A stretch of DNA of 64,000 bases, from positions 248,001 through 312,000 of the forward strand of contig JADKJL010000009.1 of assembly GCA_016721015.1 (NCBI GenBank), read 5' to 3'. Shown piece after piece: positions 34,259 to 43,026 of the stretch; the first letter of the stretch is position 1, and every line of letters starts with the position of its first letter. Source of the DNA: Lysobacterales bacterium. GTDB lineage: Bacteria; Pseudomonadota; Gammaproteobacteria; Xanthomonadales; Rhodanobacteraceae. Position numbers and translations under genes: made by a program. Below the pieces are notes generated by a model that saw only the letters and a list, made by a program, of their open reading frames with translations, was not told where the DNA came from and did no database searches.

Positions 34259-34591
34259 ATGCACAATCTTGAATTCCTGATCCCGATCACGCTCTTCGTC
34301 TGCATCACCTACGCGATCAAAGCCATCGTCGATGCCCGCGTGCGCAAGCAACTGGTCGCCTCGAACGTCTCCCAGGAGCTAATCCAGTCGATCGTCGAAG
34401 CCGACGAACTACGTCGCCGCCACGCGACCTTGCGCTGGGGCGCCATCCTGATTGTGCTGGCGATCGGCTTCGGCCTGATGGAAGCGCTTGGCTTGCGTGA
34501 AGTCACACCGGGCGTGCTGGCTATCCTGCTCGGCGCGACCGGTATCGGCAACCTCGCCGCGTTCGTGATGTCGCGCAAGTTCCCGACCTGA
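34259..34591 (+). CDS. small membrane protein, DUF6249-like
   Basis: 110 residues from ATG 34259 with AGGG about 8 bases upstream. It has an N-terminal helix (LIPITLFVCITYAIKAIV), a charged stretch with a coiled look (DARVRKQLVASNVSQELIQSIVEADELRRR) and two more helices (WGAILIVLAIGFGLMEALG, GVLAILLGATGIGNLAAFVM). This layout matches small proteins labelled DUF6249 next to ECF sigma genes in Xanthomonadales. Divergent from the sigma factor; likely controlled by it. Function is unknown. Confidence 0.75.
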   Translation: MHNLEFLIPITLFVCITYAIKAIVDARVRKQLVASNVSQELIQSIVEADELRRRHATLRWGAILIVLAIGFGLMEALGLREVTPGVLAILLGATGIGNLAAFVMSRKFPT

Positions 34592-34610
34592 TCCGGCCTC
34601 CCGGAGACGC

Positions 34611-34640
34611 AAAAAGGCAGCCCACGTGGCTGCCTTTTTT
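34611..34640. terminator. bidirectional rho-independent terminator
   Basis: A 7-bp stem GGCAGCC / GGCTGCC with a 5-base loop is flanked by AAAAA and TTTTTT, so it can stop the DUF6249-like gene on the plus strand and the ssb gene on the minus strand. Confidence 0.9.
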
Positions 34641-34696
34641 GTTTTCAGCGATGATCCGGAATTCCGGCAGGAAGACTTTATCTTCGGCGCTGTTCC

Positions 34697-35185
34697 TCAG
34701 AACGGAATATCGTCATCCTCGAAACTGTCGTTGCGCGAGGGTGCGGGTGCATTCTGCTGCGATGGAGGATTTTGCGGGCCACGCGGTGCACCGCGCTCCT
34801 GGCGCTGGCCTCGGTCACCACCTGAACCACCGCCACCACCACCTCCTTCATTGCCGCCGAGCATCTGCATCTCGCTGCCGATGATGTCGGTGCTGTAGCG
34901 CTGGATGCCTTCCTTGTCGGTGTACTTGTCGGTGCGGATCGAGCCTTCGACATACACCTGGCGGCCCTTTTTCAGGTACTCGCCGGCGATTTCGGCCAGG
35001 CGGCCAAACATTTTCACGCGATGCCATTCGGTGCGTTCCTGCTGCTCGCCGGTTTGCTTGTCCTTCCACGAGTCCGACGTCGCCACGCTGAGCGTGCACA
35101 CGGCGGTACCGCCTGCGGTGTATTTGACTTCGGGGTCTGCGCCGAGATTGCCCACCAGAATGACCTTGTTTACGCCCCTTGCCAT
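34697..35185 (-). CDS. ssb: single-stranded DNA-binding protein
   Basis: 162 residues from ATG 35185, preceded by GAGGAG. The OB-fold opens MARGVNKVILVGNLGADPEV and runs to about residue 110 (SDIIGSEMQML region), followed by a disordered Gly/Gln/Pro/Arg linker and the acidic C-terminal tip EDDDIPF that recruits DNA polymerase, RecG, PriA and other partners. It binds single-stranded DNA during replication and repair. Divergent from the arsenosugar cluster; terminated at 34611-34640. Confidence 0.98.
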   Translation of the reverse strand: MARGVNKVILVGNLGADPEVKYTAGGTAVCTLSVATSDSWKDKQTGEQQERTEWHRVKMFGRLAEIAGEYLKKGRQVYVEGSIRTDKYTDKEGIQRYSTDIIGSEMQMLGGNEGGGGGGGSGGDRGQRQERGAPRGPQNPPSQQNAPAPSRNDSFEDDDIPF

Positions 35186-35558
35186 TGCATCGCTCCTCTT
35201 TGTCGATTCATTGCAAATTTTTCCTTCGGCATTGGCGCATGCCGCAATCTCAAGAACTGCGACCGAACCTGCCGGCTCCAGCGCTCCATGATACAGGTCA
35301 GCGGCATCCACTTTGCCAGTCAAGGACGGCTGCGGGTGGCAGAAGGGTTCCAAACCATGGTGCTGTTGGGCCAGGCCCTGGCCAGCGGCCAGGGTCGATG
35401 GGCCAAGCGATTTCGTGCAGTGACACTGAAGACATGCGAGCGTAGGCACTGGCGTGTCAGCCCGCAATTCCGGTGCAGGATGAATGGTTTGGCGCCCGAA
35501 CCCGGTCTCTTTCGGGAACCCCATGCGCATGCCCGTTGCAAGACCCCCAGGAGTTTCA
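35186..35558. other. divergent promoter interval between ssb and the arsenosugar operon
   Basis: This 373-base stretch has no convincing gene. It should contain promoters for ssb (minus) and the operon starting at 35559 (plus). Near 35375 the sequence CCCTGGCC-AGC-GGCCAGGG forms an 8-bp hairpin with a 3-base loop. No ArsR-type or other operator was recognised. AGGAG at 35549-35553 is the ribosome-binding site of the fusion gene. Confidence 0.5.
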
Positions 35559-37700
35559 GTGTCCCGATCATCAATCCGCTGGATCATCGTTGCCGTTCTC
35601 GCCGTTGCCGCGTTCGCTCTTTGGCGCAGTGGCCTGCTGGCGGAACTCAATCTGCAGGGCTTGAAGGCAAGGCAGGCATCGCTGGGCGTCTGGGTCGCGG
35701 CACATCACTGGCTCGCGCTGGCTTCTTTTTTCACCCTCTATGTCGTTGTCACTGCCTTGTCCTTGCCCGGCGCAGCCATCCTCACTCTCGCCGCTGGCGC
35801 CTTGTTCGGCCTGCTGGAGGGAACCGTGCTGGTTTCGTTTGCCAGTTCGATCGGCGCCACCCTCGCCTTTCTGGTTTCACGCTTCGTCCTGCGTGACAGC
35901 CTGCGCGCCAAATACGGAAAGCGCCTGCGCTCGTTCGATGAAGGCATCGAGCGCGACGGTGGCTTTTATCTTTTCACGATGCGTCTGGTTCCGGCGTTCC
36001 CATTCTTCCTGGTCAACCTGCTCGCCGGTCTGACCGCGCTGAAGACGGGCGTGTTTTATGCGGTCAGCCAGGTCGGCATGTTGCCAGGCACGATTGCATT
36101 TGTTTACGCCGGTACCCAGCTCGCCGGGATCGACAGTCTCTCCGGCATTCTATCCCCGGGCCTGATCGGCGCCTTCGTCCTGCTCGGCATCATGCCGTTG
36201 TTGATGCGCTGGCTGACCCGCTGGATCCAGGCCCGCCGGGTCTACAAGGGATACACGCGTCCGCGCCATTTTGACTTCAACCTGATCGTGATCGGCGCCG
36301 GTTCGGCCGGTCTGGTCTCGGCGTATATCGCCAGCGCGGTCAAGGCCAAGGTCGCCCTGATCGAACGCCACCGGATGGGCGGCGACTGCCTCAACACCGG
36401 CTGCGTGCCGTCCAAAGCCTTGCTGCGCAGTGCGCGACTCGTCGCCGATGCGCGCAACTCGAAACGCTATGGCATCGCCAAGGTCAATGCCGAATTCAAT
36501 TTTTCCGAGGTGATGCAACGCGTGCAAGAAATCATCGCCAAGGTCGAGCCGCATGATTCGGTCGAGCGCTACACCGAACTTGGTGTCGAAGTGATCAAGG
36601 GCAACGCACGCATCATTTCGCCATGGGAGGTCGAGGTCGGCGGCCAGCGTCACAGCGCACGCAGCCTGATCATCGCGACCGGCGCGCAAGCCCGCGTGCC
36701 TGATATCGACGGTCTCCATTCAGTCGATTTCCGCACCTCCGACACGTTGTGGGAAATTCGTGAACTGCCGAACAAGCTGGTCATCATTGGCGGCGGCCCG
36801 ATCGGCTGCGAACTGGCCCAGGCCTTCGCCCGCCTCGGCAGCCAGGTCACCCTTGTCCAGAAGGATTCCCGTCTGCTGCCGCGTGAAGACGCCGATGCCT
36901 CGAAAATCATCGAGGCCCGATTCGCCGAAGAAGGCATCGACGTGGTCACCGATTGCGAGGCCATTTGTGTCGAAGGCGACAAGTCCGGCGGCACCCTGAT
37001 CGGCAGACGTGACGGCACCGAAGTCAAGTTCGATTTCGATCGCCTGTTGCTGGCACTGGGACGCAAACCGAATGTCGAAGGTTTCGGCCTCGAAGAACTG
37101 GGTGTCGAGATCGACAAGCGCGGCACGGTGAAGACCGATGCACTGCTGCGCACGAATTTCCCCAACATCCTCGTTGCTGGCGACGTCGCTGGCCCCTACC
37201 AGTTCACCCATGTTGCCTCGCACCAGGCCTGGTATGCGTCGGTCAATGCGCTGATCGCACCGTTCTGGAGTTTCAAGGTCGACTATCGTGTGATTCCATG
37301 GGCGACCTTCACTGATCCCGAAGTCGCTCGGGTCGGCCTGTCCGAGGCCGAAGCCAAGCAGCAGGAAATCGAGGTTGAGGTGACCCGCTACGGAATCGAT
37401 GATCTGGATCGGGCGATCGCCGATTCGGCCGACCACGGCTACGTCAAGATCCTCACGCCTCCAGGCAAGGACACCATCCTCGGTGTCACCATCGTCGGCG
37501 AACATGCCGGCAATCTGCTCGCCGAGTTTGTTCTCGCCATGAAGCACGGCATCGGCCTCAACCAGCTGCTCGGCACGATTCACATTTATCCGACCATGAG
37601 TGAAGCCAGCAAGATGGCGGCGGGTGTCTGGAAGCGCGCGCATGCGCCGCAAGGCGCATTGCGCTTGGCCGAGCGATTCTTTACCTGGCGCAGGCAGTGA
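35559..37700 (+). CDS. TVP38/TMEM64 membrane domain fused to a FAD-dependent disulfide oxidoreductase
   Basis: 713 residues from GTG 35559, which has AGGAG five bases upstream. Residues 1-225 hold about six helices of the TVP38/DedA type (SLPGAAILTLAAGALFGLLEG, FFLVNLLAGLTALKTG). From about 235 it is a pyridine nucleotide-disulfide oxidoreductase: FAD loop IGAGSAG near 246, redox-active pair GGDCLNTGCVPSK near 276-281, NAD(P)H loop IIGGGPIGCELA and FAD segment NILVAGDVAGPYQFTH. In the dimer-interface motif the usual His-Pro reads IHIYPTMSE, a Tyr where many family members have the catalytic His, as in mercuric reductases; there is no N-terminal HMA domain or C-terminal CC pair, so mercury reduction is unlikely. 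First gene of the arsenosugar-type operon; it may reduce a membrane thiol or arsenic species. Confidence 0.88.
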   Translation: MSRSSIRWIIVAVLAVAAFALWRSGLLAELNLQGLKARQASLGVWVAAHHWLALASFFTLYVVVTALSLPGAAILTLAAGALFGLLEGTVLVSFASSIGATLAFLVSRFVLRDSLRAKYGKRLRSFDEGIERDGGFYLFTMRLVPAFPFFLVNLLAGLTALKTGVFYAVSQVGMLPGTIAFVYAGTQLAGIDSLSGILSPGLIGAFVLLGIMPLLMRWLTRWIQARRVYKGYTRPRHFDFNLIVIGAGSAGLVSAYIASAVKAKVALIERHRMGGDCLNTGCVPSKALLRSARLVADARNSKRYGIAKVNAEFNFSEVMQRVQEIIAKVEPHDSVERYTELGVEVIKGNARIISPWEVEVGGQRHSARSLIIATGAQARVPDIDGLHSVDFRTSDTLWEIRELPNKLVIIGGGPIGCELAQAFARLGSQVTLVQKDSRLLPREDADASKIIEARFAEEGIDVVTDCEAICVEGDKSGGTLIGRRDGTEVKFDFDRLLLALGRKPNVEGFGLEELGVEIDKRGTVKTDALLRTNFPNILVAGDVAGPYQFTHVASHQAWYASVNALIAPFWSFKVDYRVIPWATFTDPEVARVGLSEAEAKQQEIEVEVTRYGIDDLDRAIADSADHGYVKILTPPGKDTILGVTIVGEHAGNLLAEFVLAMKHGIGLNQLLGTIHIYPTMSEASKMAAGVWKRAHAPQGALRLAERFFTWRRQ

Positions 37701-37748
37701 GTACGGGATAATGCAGCCGAGCAACCCATCACTCACCGGAAAATCCCG

Positions 37749-38807
37749 ATGAACACGACCCGCGATCACGAGGAAGTCCGCCACTACTATGGCGAAGTCC
37801 TGCAATCGACCAGCGACCTCAAGACGGGTGCCTGCTGTCCGAGCGAATCAATGCCGCCAAGCCTGCGCAGCCTGCTCGCCGATATCCATCCCGAAATCAA
37901 CCAGCGCTTCTATGGCTGTGGCTCGCCGCTGCCGCCGGTTGTGCGCGGCAAGACCGTGCTCGATCTCGGCTGCGGCACGGGTCGCGACGTTTATCTGCTT
38001 TCGCGGCTGGTGGGCGAATGCGGTCACGTCATCGGCATCGACATGACCCCGGAGCAGCTCGCCGTCGCCAGCCGCCACCAGGCCTGGCAAGCCGAGCGTT
38101 ACGGGCACAAGAAATCCAATGTGCGCCTGGTCGAAGGTCGCATTGAAGATCTCGCTGCCTGCGGCATCGCCGATGCCAGCGTCGATGTCGTCATCTCCAA
38201 TTGCGTGCTCAACCTGTCACCGGACAAGGAAAGGGTTTTTGCCGAGATCTTCCGCGTGCTCAAGCCCGGCGGCGAGCTGTATTTCTCCGATGTGTTCGCC
38301 GATCGGCGCATTCCGCCGACATTGCGCAGCGATCCGGTCCTGCTCGGCGAATGCCTGTCTGGCGCGCTCTACATCGAGGATTTCCGGCGCATGCTCGGCG
38401 GGATCGGCTGTGCCGACGTGCGTTGTGTCAGTCAGGCACCGATTCCGCTGATCGACGCTGACATCATCGCGAGCATCGGCATGGTCAACTTCCGTTCAAT
38501 GACGATGCGCGCGTTCAAGCTCGATCTTGAGGACCGTTGCGAGGACTACGGCCAAATCGCCACTTATCGCGGTGACATCGCCGGACAGCCGCATGCCTTC
38601 GTCCTCGATGACCATCACCGTTTCGAGTCCGGCAAGGCCATGCTTGTTTGCGGCAACACCTTCGACATGCTGGCAGCGACGCGCTTCGCCAAACACTTCG
38701 ATCTGCAGGGCGACAGGCGCGTGCATTACGGCTTGTTTGGATGCGCACCAACTGATCCGGCAACCAGTGCAAGCGCAGTGCCCGCGGCCGCGGCGAGCTG
38801 CTGCTGA
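37749..38807 (+). CDS. arsM: arsenite S-adenosylmethionine methyltransferase (ArsM-like)
   Basis: 352 residues from ATG 37749, 48 bases after the fusion gene. The class I methyltransferase core is clear (VLDLGCGTGRDVYLLSRLVG, IGIDMTPEQL). Cysteines expected in the ArsM active site occur in GACCPSE near 28-29, YGCGSPLP near 56, and ISNCVLNL near 151; the tail has LFGCAPTD and ends ASCC. ArsM methylates trivalent arsenic to mono- and dimethyl species. Its placement with two arsenosugar glycosyltransferases and ArsS supports a role in making dimethylarsenic for sugar attachment, although other methyl acceptors remain possible. Confidence 0.88.
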   Translation: MNTTRDHEEVRHYYGEVLQSTSDLKTGACCPSESMPPSLRSLLADIHPEINQRFYGCGSPLPPVVRGKTVLDLGCGTGRDVYLLSRLVGECGHVIGIDMTPEQLAVASRHQAWQAERYGHKKSNVRLVEGRIEDLAACGIADASVDVVISNCVLNLSPDKERVFAEIFRVLKPGGELYFSDVFADRRIPPTLRSDPVLLGECLSGALYIEDFRRMLGGIGCADVRCVSQAPIPLIDADIIASIGMVNFRSMTMRAFKLDLEDRCEDYGQIATYRGDIAGQPHAFVLDDHHRFESGKAMLVCGNTFDMLAATRFAKHFDLQGDRRVHYGLFGCAPTDPATSASAVPAAAASCC

Positions 38808-38809
38808 TC

Positions 38810-39496
38810 GTGCGAGCGAATGTCGCCATCATCATCCCCGCCGGGCCTGGCGATGACGCCTGGCGGAATCTGCTGCCGCAACTCGATGGTGCGGATGCTG
38901 ACGAGATCGTGCTGGTGCTGGCTGAAGATGACGGCGGGACCGTCGCTACCGGTTTGGACATCCATGTCGTGCACGCACCGGTGGGACGCGCCCGCCAACT
39001 CAACGCCGGGGTCAATGCGAGCCATGCCGGCTGGCTGTGGTTCCTGCATGCCGACTCCGAGCTGACTCCAGGAACGCTCAAGGTCATGCGCGATTTCGTT
39101 CGCCAGGATCAAGACGCAATCGGCTATTTCCGCCTCGGCTTTGTTGCCGATGGCCCGGCAGGGATGTTCCTCAACGCCTGGGGCGCACGCTTGCGCAGCC
39201 GGATTTTCGGCATGCCGTTTGGCGATCAGGGCTTGCTGATGCCGAGGCGCGTGTTTGCCGCACTCGGCGGCTTCGATGAAAACGTCGGCAAGGGTGAGGA
39301 TCACGCCCTGGTCTGGGTCGCCCACGCGGGCGAAATTCCGTTGCGCGCACTCAATGCAATCATCCGCACCAGTGCACGCCGCTATGCCGAACACGGCTGG
39401 TGGCGAACGACCTGGCAGCACCTGCGCCTGAGCCGCACGCAAGCGGCGAATTTTTCGCGCCGTGCACGCGCAAAGGCCGCGATCGGGCGCGCATGA
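38810..39496 (+). CDS. TIGR04283-family arsenosugar biosynthesis glycosyltransferase
   Basis: 228 residues from GTG 38810, two bases after the ArsM stop. A GT-A fold is indicated by VAIIIPAGPGDDAW at the start, GRARQLNAGVNASHAGWLWFLHADSELTPG with the metal-binding H-A-D, and DQGLLMPRRVFAALGGFDENVGKGEDHALV. This is the small GT2-like family that accompanies ArsS in arsenosugar loci. It overlaps the next gene by four bases (ATGA). The sugar donor and acceptor are unknown; the role is inferred from family and context. Confidence 0.88.
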   Translation: MRANVAIIIPAGPGDDAWRNLLPQLDGADADEIVLVLAEDDGGTVATGLDIHVVHAPVGRARQLNAGVNASHAGWLWFLHADSELTPGTLKVMRDFVRQDQDAIGYFRLGFVADGPAGMFLNAWGARLRSRIFGMPFGDQGLLMPRRVFAALGGFDENVGKGEDHALVWVAHAGEIPLRALNAIIRTSARRYAEHGWWRTTWQHLRLSRTQAANFSRRARAKAAIGRA

Positions 39497-40182
39497 ACTG
39501 CGCCATTGCCATCTTCGTCAAGAGCCCGGAGCTGTCGCCAGTCAAGACCCGCCTGTGGCCGGGTATTGGTCGTGCACATGCTGAAATTCTGTATCGCGCA
39601 TCGGCGGCGGCAGTACGTTCCGTCGTCGAGCGAGCCAGTGCGGGTGGCCAGGTCCACGGCTACTGGGCACTGGCCGAATCAGCCGAAGCGAGTGCGCGAT
39701 TCTGGCCCGGGCTCGTTCACGTCGAACAGGGTGAAGGTTCACTCGGCGAGCGCATGGCGGCCGTCTACCGGCACCTGCGTCAGCATCATGCGGGGGTGAT
39801 CCTGATTGGTGCGGATGCGCCACAACTTGAATCATCCGCCCTGCTACAGGCAGCGGACTGGCTTGACGCAGGCGAAGCACGATTGGTCATCGGACGCGCG
39901 GTCGATGGCGGCTTCTGGTTGTTCGGTGGCAACCGCGATATCGCCGCACACGCTTGGATCGAATCCCGCTACAGCCAGCCCGACACTGCGACCGAATTTG
40001 TCAGGGCAATGGACACGTTCGGCAACTGGTTAGAACTCGGCAACCTGCAGGATATCGATACGGTCGCCGACATTGCGGCGGTTCGCGCAAAACTTGAATC
40101 GCTGCCGGATGCGACAGTCGAACAGCAGGCGCTGTGCGAACTGCTTGGCGAATTTTCCACAATCGCGGAGCCTTGTCCGTGA
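39493..40182 (+). CDS. TIGR04282-family arsenosugar biosynthesis glycosyltransferase (DUF2064)
   Basis: 229 residues from ATG 39493, overlapping the previous stop. The nucleotidyltransferase-like fold begins NCAIAIFVKSPELSPVKTRL, with GVILIGADAPQLESSALLQ and AVDGGFWLFGGNRDIAAHAW as the other family landmarks. Members partner the TIGR04283 enzyme in arsenosugar clusters. The downstream sterol-desaturase-like gene overlaps its stop by four bases (GTGA), so four successive genes here are translationally coupled. Probably prepares or transfers a sugar or nucleotide unit; the exact step is not established. Confidence 0.87.
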   Translation: MNCAIAIFVKSPELSPVKTRLWPGIGRAHAEILYRASAAAVRSVVERASAGGQVHGYWALAESAEASARFWPGLVHVEQGEGSLGERMAAVYRHLRQHHAGVILIGADAPQLESSALLQAADWLDAGEARLVIGRAVDGGFWLFGGNRDIAAHAWIESRYSQPDTATEFVRAMDTFGNWLELGNLQDIDTVADIAAVRAKLESLPDATVEQQALCELLGEFSTIAEPCP

Positions 40183-41015
40183 CCGTCTGGCTGCTCTCAC
40201 ATGCCGCCTTGACCCGCTTTGCGGTGGTGGCCAGCGTGTTCGGGATCCTGCTGTTGGTCCAGATGCGAATTCCGCGGCGTGGCGATGTCTCTCCGCGCGG
40301 TCGATATCTGCGCAATCTGTCGTTGCCGGTAATTTCCGCCGCCATGATCTATCTGCTGCTGCCGCTGACCCTGGTCAGCTTTGCCGCGGTGATCGCCGAG
40401 CAGCACATTGGCTTGTTCAACATGCTCGAATGGCCCATGGCGGTCGAGTTCGCGATCACGCTCATCGCGCTTGATCTGGCGATTTACTGGCAGCATCGTG
40501 CAATGCACGTGTTTCCGTGGCTATGGCGACTGCATCGCCTGCATCACACCGACCTGAATTTCGAGCTGACCCTGGCCCTGCGCTTCCACCCGTTCGAGAT
40601 CCTGTTTTCGCTGTTTTACAAGGGCCTCGTTATTGGCGCACTCGGTGCCTCACCCTTGGCCGTGCTGAGTTACGAAATCCTGCTCGCCGTATTCGCGCTG
40701 TTCTCGCATGCCGATATCCACATCGCCGAGCGCTGGGATCAACGCCTGCGCAAGCTCTTCATTACGCCCGACTGGCATCGCGTGCATCATTCAGTCCACC
40801 GCAACGAGACCGACAGCAACTACGGCAACCTGTTGAGTATCTGGGATCGGTTGTTCGCCTCGGTCAATGAACAGCCGCGCGACGGCCATCGTTCAATGAA
40901 GATCGGTCTCGGCGAGTTCCGCGATGACGTATCGCAGCGCCTCCCTGGCATGCTCATGCAACCTTTTCTCAGTACTCAATCTTCAACCGGAAGTTCCAAG
41001 CCTCCCCATGCGTGA
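40179..41015 (+). CDS. sterol desaturase/fatty-acid hydroxylase superfamily membrane protein
   Basis: 278 residues from GTG 40179, coupled to the preceding gene (GTGA overlap; GGAG 9 bases before). Four to five membrane helices frame the di-iron histidine boxes: WQHRAMH, HRLHHTD and later HRVHHSVH, all with correct spacing. Such enzymes hydroxylate or desaturate lipid carbons with oxygen. Presence inside an arsenosugar operon suggests modification of a lipid or a membrane-linked arsenic product, but no member is characterised to my knowledge. The 3' end overlaps ArsS by eight bases. Confidence 0.85.
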   Translation: MTVWLLSHAALTRFAVVASVFGILLLVQMRIPRRGDVSPRGRYLRNLSLPVISAAMIYLLLPLTLVSFAAVIAEQHIGLFNMLEWPMAVEFAITLIALDLAIYWQHRAMHVFPWLWRLHRLHHTDLNFELTLALRFHPFEILFSLFYKGLVIGALGASPLAVLSYEILLAVFALFSHADIHIAERWDQRLRKLFITPDWHRVHHSVHRNETDSNYGNLLSIWDRLFASVNEQPRDGHRSMKIGLGEFRDDVSQRLPGMLMQPFLSTQSSTGSSKPPHA

Positions 41016-41964
41016 TACCTGGCCCCAACTCGCACAAACCGAATTCCCTTCGATTCAGCGCGGGCGCATCACCACCCTGCAGTTGAATCTCGGCTATCGC
41101 TGCAATCTCAGTTGCATCCACTGCCACGTCAACGCGGGACCGCGTCGCACCGAAACAATGGACCGCGAAACGATGCAACTCGCCCTCGAAGTCGGCCGGA
41201 AACTCGGCGCCAGCATCCTTGATCTGACCGGCGGTTCGCCGGAAATGAATGTCGATTTCCGCTGGCTGGTGGAAACCGCGAAAGCGCAGGGCCTGCACGT
41301 GATGGATCGACTCAACCCGACGATCATGGAGGAACCGGGCTATGAATGGGTCGGCGATTTTCTCGCCCGTCATCAGGTCGAGGCGGTTGCCTCACTGCCC
41401 TGCTACAGCCAGGGGAATGTCGACGAACAACGTGGCGACGGCGTATTCGAGAGTTCGATCAAGGCCCTGCGCAAACTCAATACGCTCGGCTATGCGATTC
41501 CGGGCAGCGACCTCGTCCTCAATCTGGTCTACAACCCGAACGGCGCCTATCTGCCGCCGGAGCAGGCCAAACTGGAAACCCAGTATCGGCAACTCCTCGG
41601 CGAAAATTTCGGCATCCACTTCAACCGGCTGTACGCGCTGGCGAACATGCCGATCCAGCGCTTCGGATCGTGGCTGCTGTCGAAGGGCAAGTTCAATGAC
41701 TACATCGACACTCTGCGCAACGCACACCAGGACGCCAATCTCGATGGCGTGATGTGCCGCTCGACGCTGAGCGTCGGCTACGATGGACGCGTGTTCGACT
41801 GCGATTTCAACCAGATGCTCAAGCTGCCCCTGGCCGGACGCGCCAAGGACACACATCTGCGTGATCTGCTCGACAATGACCTGCCGAAGGCGATCGGTGT
41901 GGCCGGACATTGCTTTGGTTGCACGGCCGGCCAGGGTTCGAGCTGCGGTGGTGCGCTGAATTGA
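41008..41964 (+). CDS. arsS: arsenosugar biosynthesis radical SAM protein ArsS
   Basis: 318 residues from ATG 41008, within the end of the preceding gene (8-base overlap). The radical SAM motif is C-x3-C-x2-C at Cys32, Cys36 and Cys39 (RCNLSCIHCH), followed by the family-specific VNAGP. The C-terminal signature HCFGCTAGQGSSCGG (Cys302, Cys305, Cys313) is diagnostic of TIGR04167. Some family members use selenocysteine in this region; here all positions are Cys and no in-frame TGA occurs, so it is not a selenoprotein. ArsS uses a 5'-deoxyadenosyl radical to join adenosine to dimethylated arsenic, the key carbon-arsenic step toward arsenosugars. Confidence 0.93.
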   Translation: MRDTWPQLAQTEFPSIQRGRITTLQLNLGYRCNLSCIHCHVNAGPRRTETMDRETMQLALEVGRKLGASILDLTGGSPEMNVDFRWLVETAKAQGLHVMDRLNPTIMEEPGYEWVGDFLARHQVEAVASLPCYSQGNVDEQRGDGVFESSIKALRKLNTLGYAIPGSDLVLNLVYNPNGAYLPPEQAKLETQYRQLLGENFGIHFNRLYALANMPIQRFGSWLLSKGKFNDYIDTLRNAHQDANLDGVMCRSTLSVGYDGRVFDCDFNQMLKLPLAGRAKDTHLRDLLDNDLPKAIGVAGHCFGCTAGQGSSCGGALN

Positions 41965-41992
41965 GCAGACGATCACCGTCCGGGATGCGTGG

Positions 41993-42976
41993 ATGACTCT
42001 TGCTACCGGAGCGGATCGTGCCGTCATCGAAGCCGCGCTTGCGGCGGTTCGGGATTGCGTCCCGGCGACCCTGGCCCTGGTCGTCGATACCAGCGGATCA
42101 ACCTATGTGCGGCGCGGCGCGATCGCCTTGTTTGCGGCCGACTCGTTGCAGGTCGGCTGGCTCAGCGGAGGTTGTCTCGAAGCCGAGATCGCGCGTCGCG
42201 CCGACCACGCCGCCGCCAACGCGTGCATCGAATGGATGGAAATCGACACCCGCGACGATGAGGATCTGTTCGCCGGTTCCGCCGTCGGCTGTCGCGGTCG
42301 CCTGCGCCTCGTCCTGCTGCCCCTGCTTGCGATGCCCGGATGGCAAGCCCTGGCCGACGCATGGATTTCCGCTGCCGGGCCAATGGAGTTCTCGGTTGCC
42401 GGCTCGGGTGCAGTCAGCTGTCGAATCGCCGATCGGGAAGCCAACTGGGCCTTGCGTTCAACGTTTGCCGGCTGGCGGGAAGACGAGTCGGGAATCGCAT
42501 CGTGGATCGTCGAGTTGCCAGCGCCCCCAACGGTTCTCATTTTCGGCGCCGGCCCCGAAACAGCATTGCTGTTTCCACTGCTGCGTGCGATCGGCTGGAG
42601 GACTTCGGTGGTCGAATCGCGACCGCGCTGGGCGACCAATGCCGGACTTGCCGATCACTCGCTGACTGCACGCCCCGAACCGGCGCTGGCGATGATCCAG
42701 GCCCATTCATTCAATGCGGCGCTGGTCATGCAGCACAACTTCGAACTGGATCGTGAAGCGCTGGAAGCGCTCACGCCCGAATCCATCCCGTTCATCGGCC
42801 TGCTAGGCCCGACCCGCCGCCGCGACGACCTGTTCAAATTGCTTTCGGCGACTTCACGTGAGGCCCTGGAATCGCGCCTGCGTGCACCGGTTGGCCTCGA
42901 TCTCGGCGGCCATGGCCCAGAGGCAATTGCGCTGAGCATCGCCGCCCAATTGCAGGCATTCATGCATCGGCATTGA
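41993..42976 (+). CDS. XdhC/CoxI family protein
   Basis: 327 residues from ATG 41993, 28 bases after ArsS. The XdhC-CoxI domain is at the start (LVVDTSGSTYVRRGAIALF, WLSGGCLEAEIAR), and a C-terminal Rossmann-like region follows (PTVLIFGAGPETALLF; ending FIGLLGPTRRRDDLF). XdhC proteins help insert sulfurated molybdenum cofactor into xanthine dehydrogenase-type enzymes, but no such enzyme is encoded here. Membership of the arsenosugar transcription unit is suggested by spacing and direction; its role there is unknown. Confidence 0.88.
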   Translation: MTLATGADRAVIEAALAAVRDCVPATLALVVDTSGSTYVRRGAIALFAADSLQVGWLSGGCLEAEIARRADHAAANACIEWMEIDTRDDEDLFAGSAVGCRGRLRLVLLPLLAMPGWQALADAWISAAGPMEFSVAGSGAVSCRIADREANWALRSTFAGWREDESGIASWIVELPAPPTVLIFGAGPETALLFPLLRAIGWRTSVVESRPRWATNAGLADHSLTARPEPALAMIQAHSFNAALVMQHNFELDREALEALTPESIPFIGLLGPTRRRDDLFKLLSATSREALESRLRAPVGLDLGGHGPEAIALSIAAQLQAFMHRH

Positions 42977-43026
42977 GCGCGCCCGTTATACTGCGCACAT
43001 CCAATTCGGGGAACACCTTGAGCTCC

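Noticed and set aside
41008..41964. possible selenocysteine ArsS
   Set aside because: Some family members use selenocysteine, but all signature positions here are encoded as Cys and no in-frame TGA is present before the stop.
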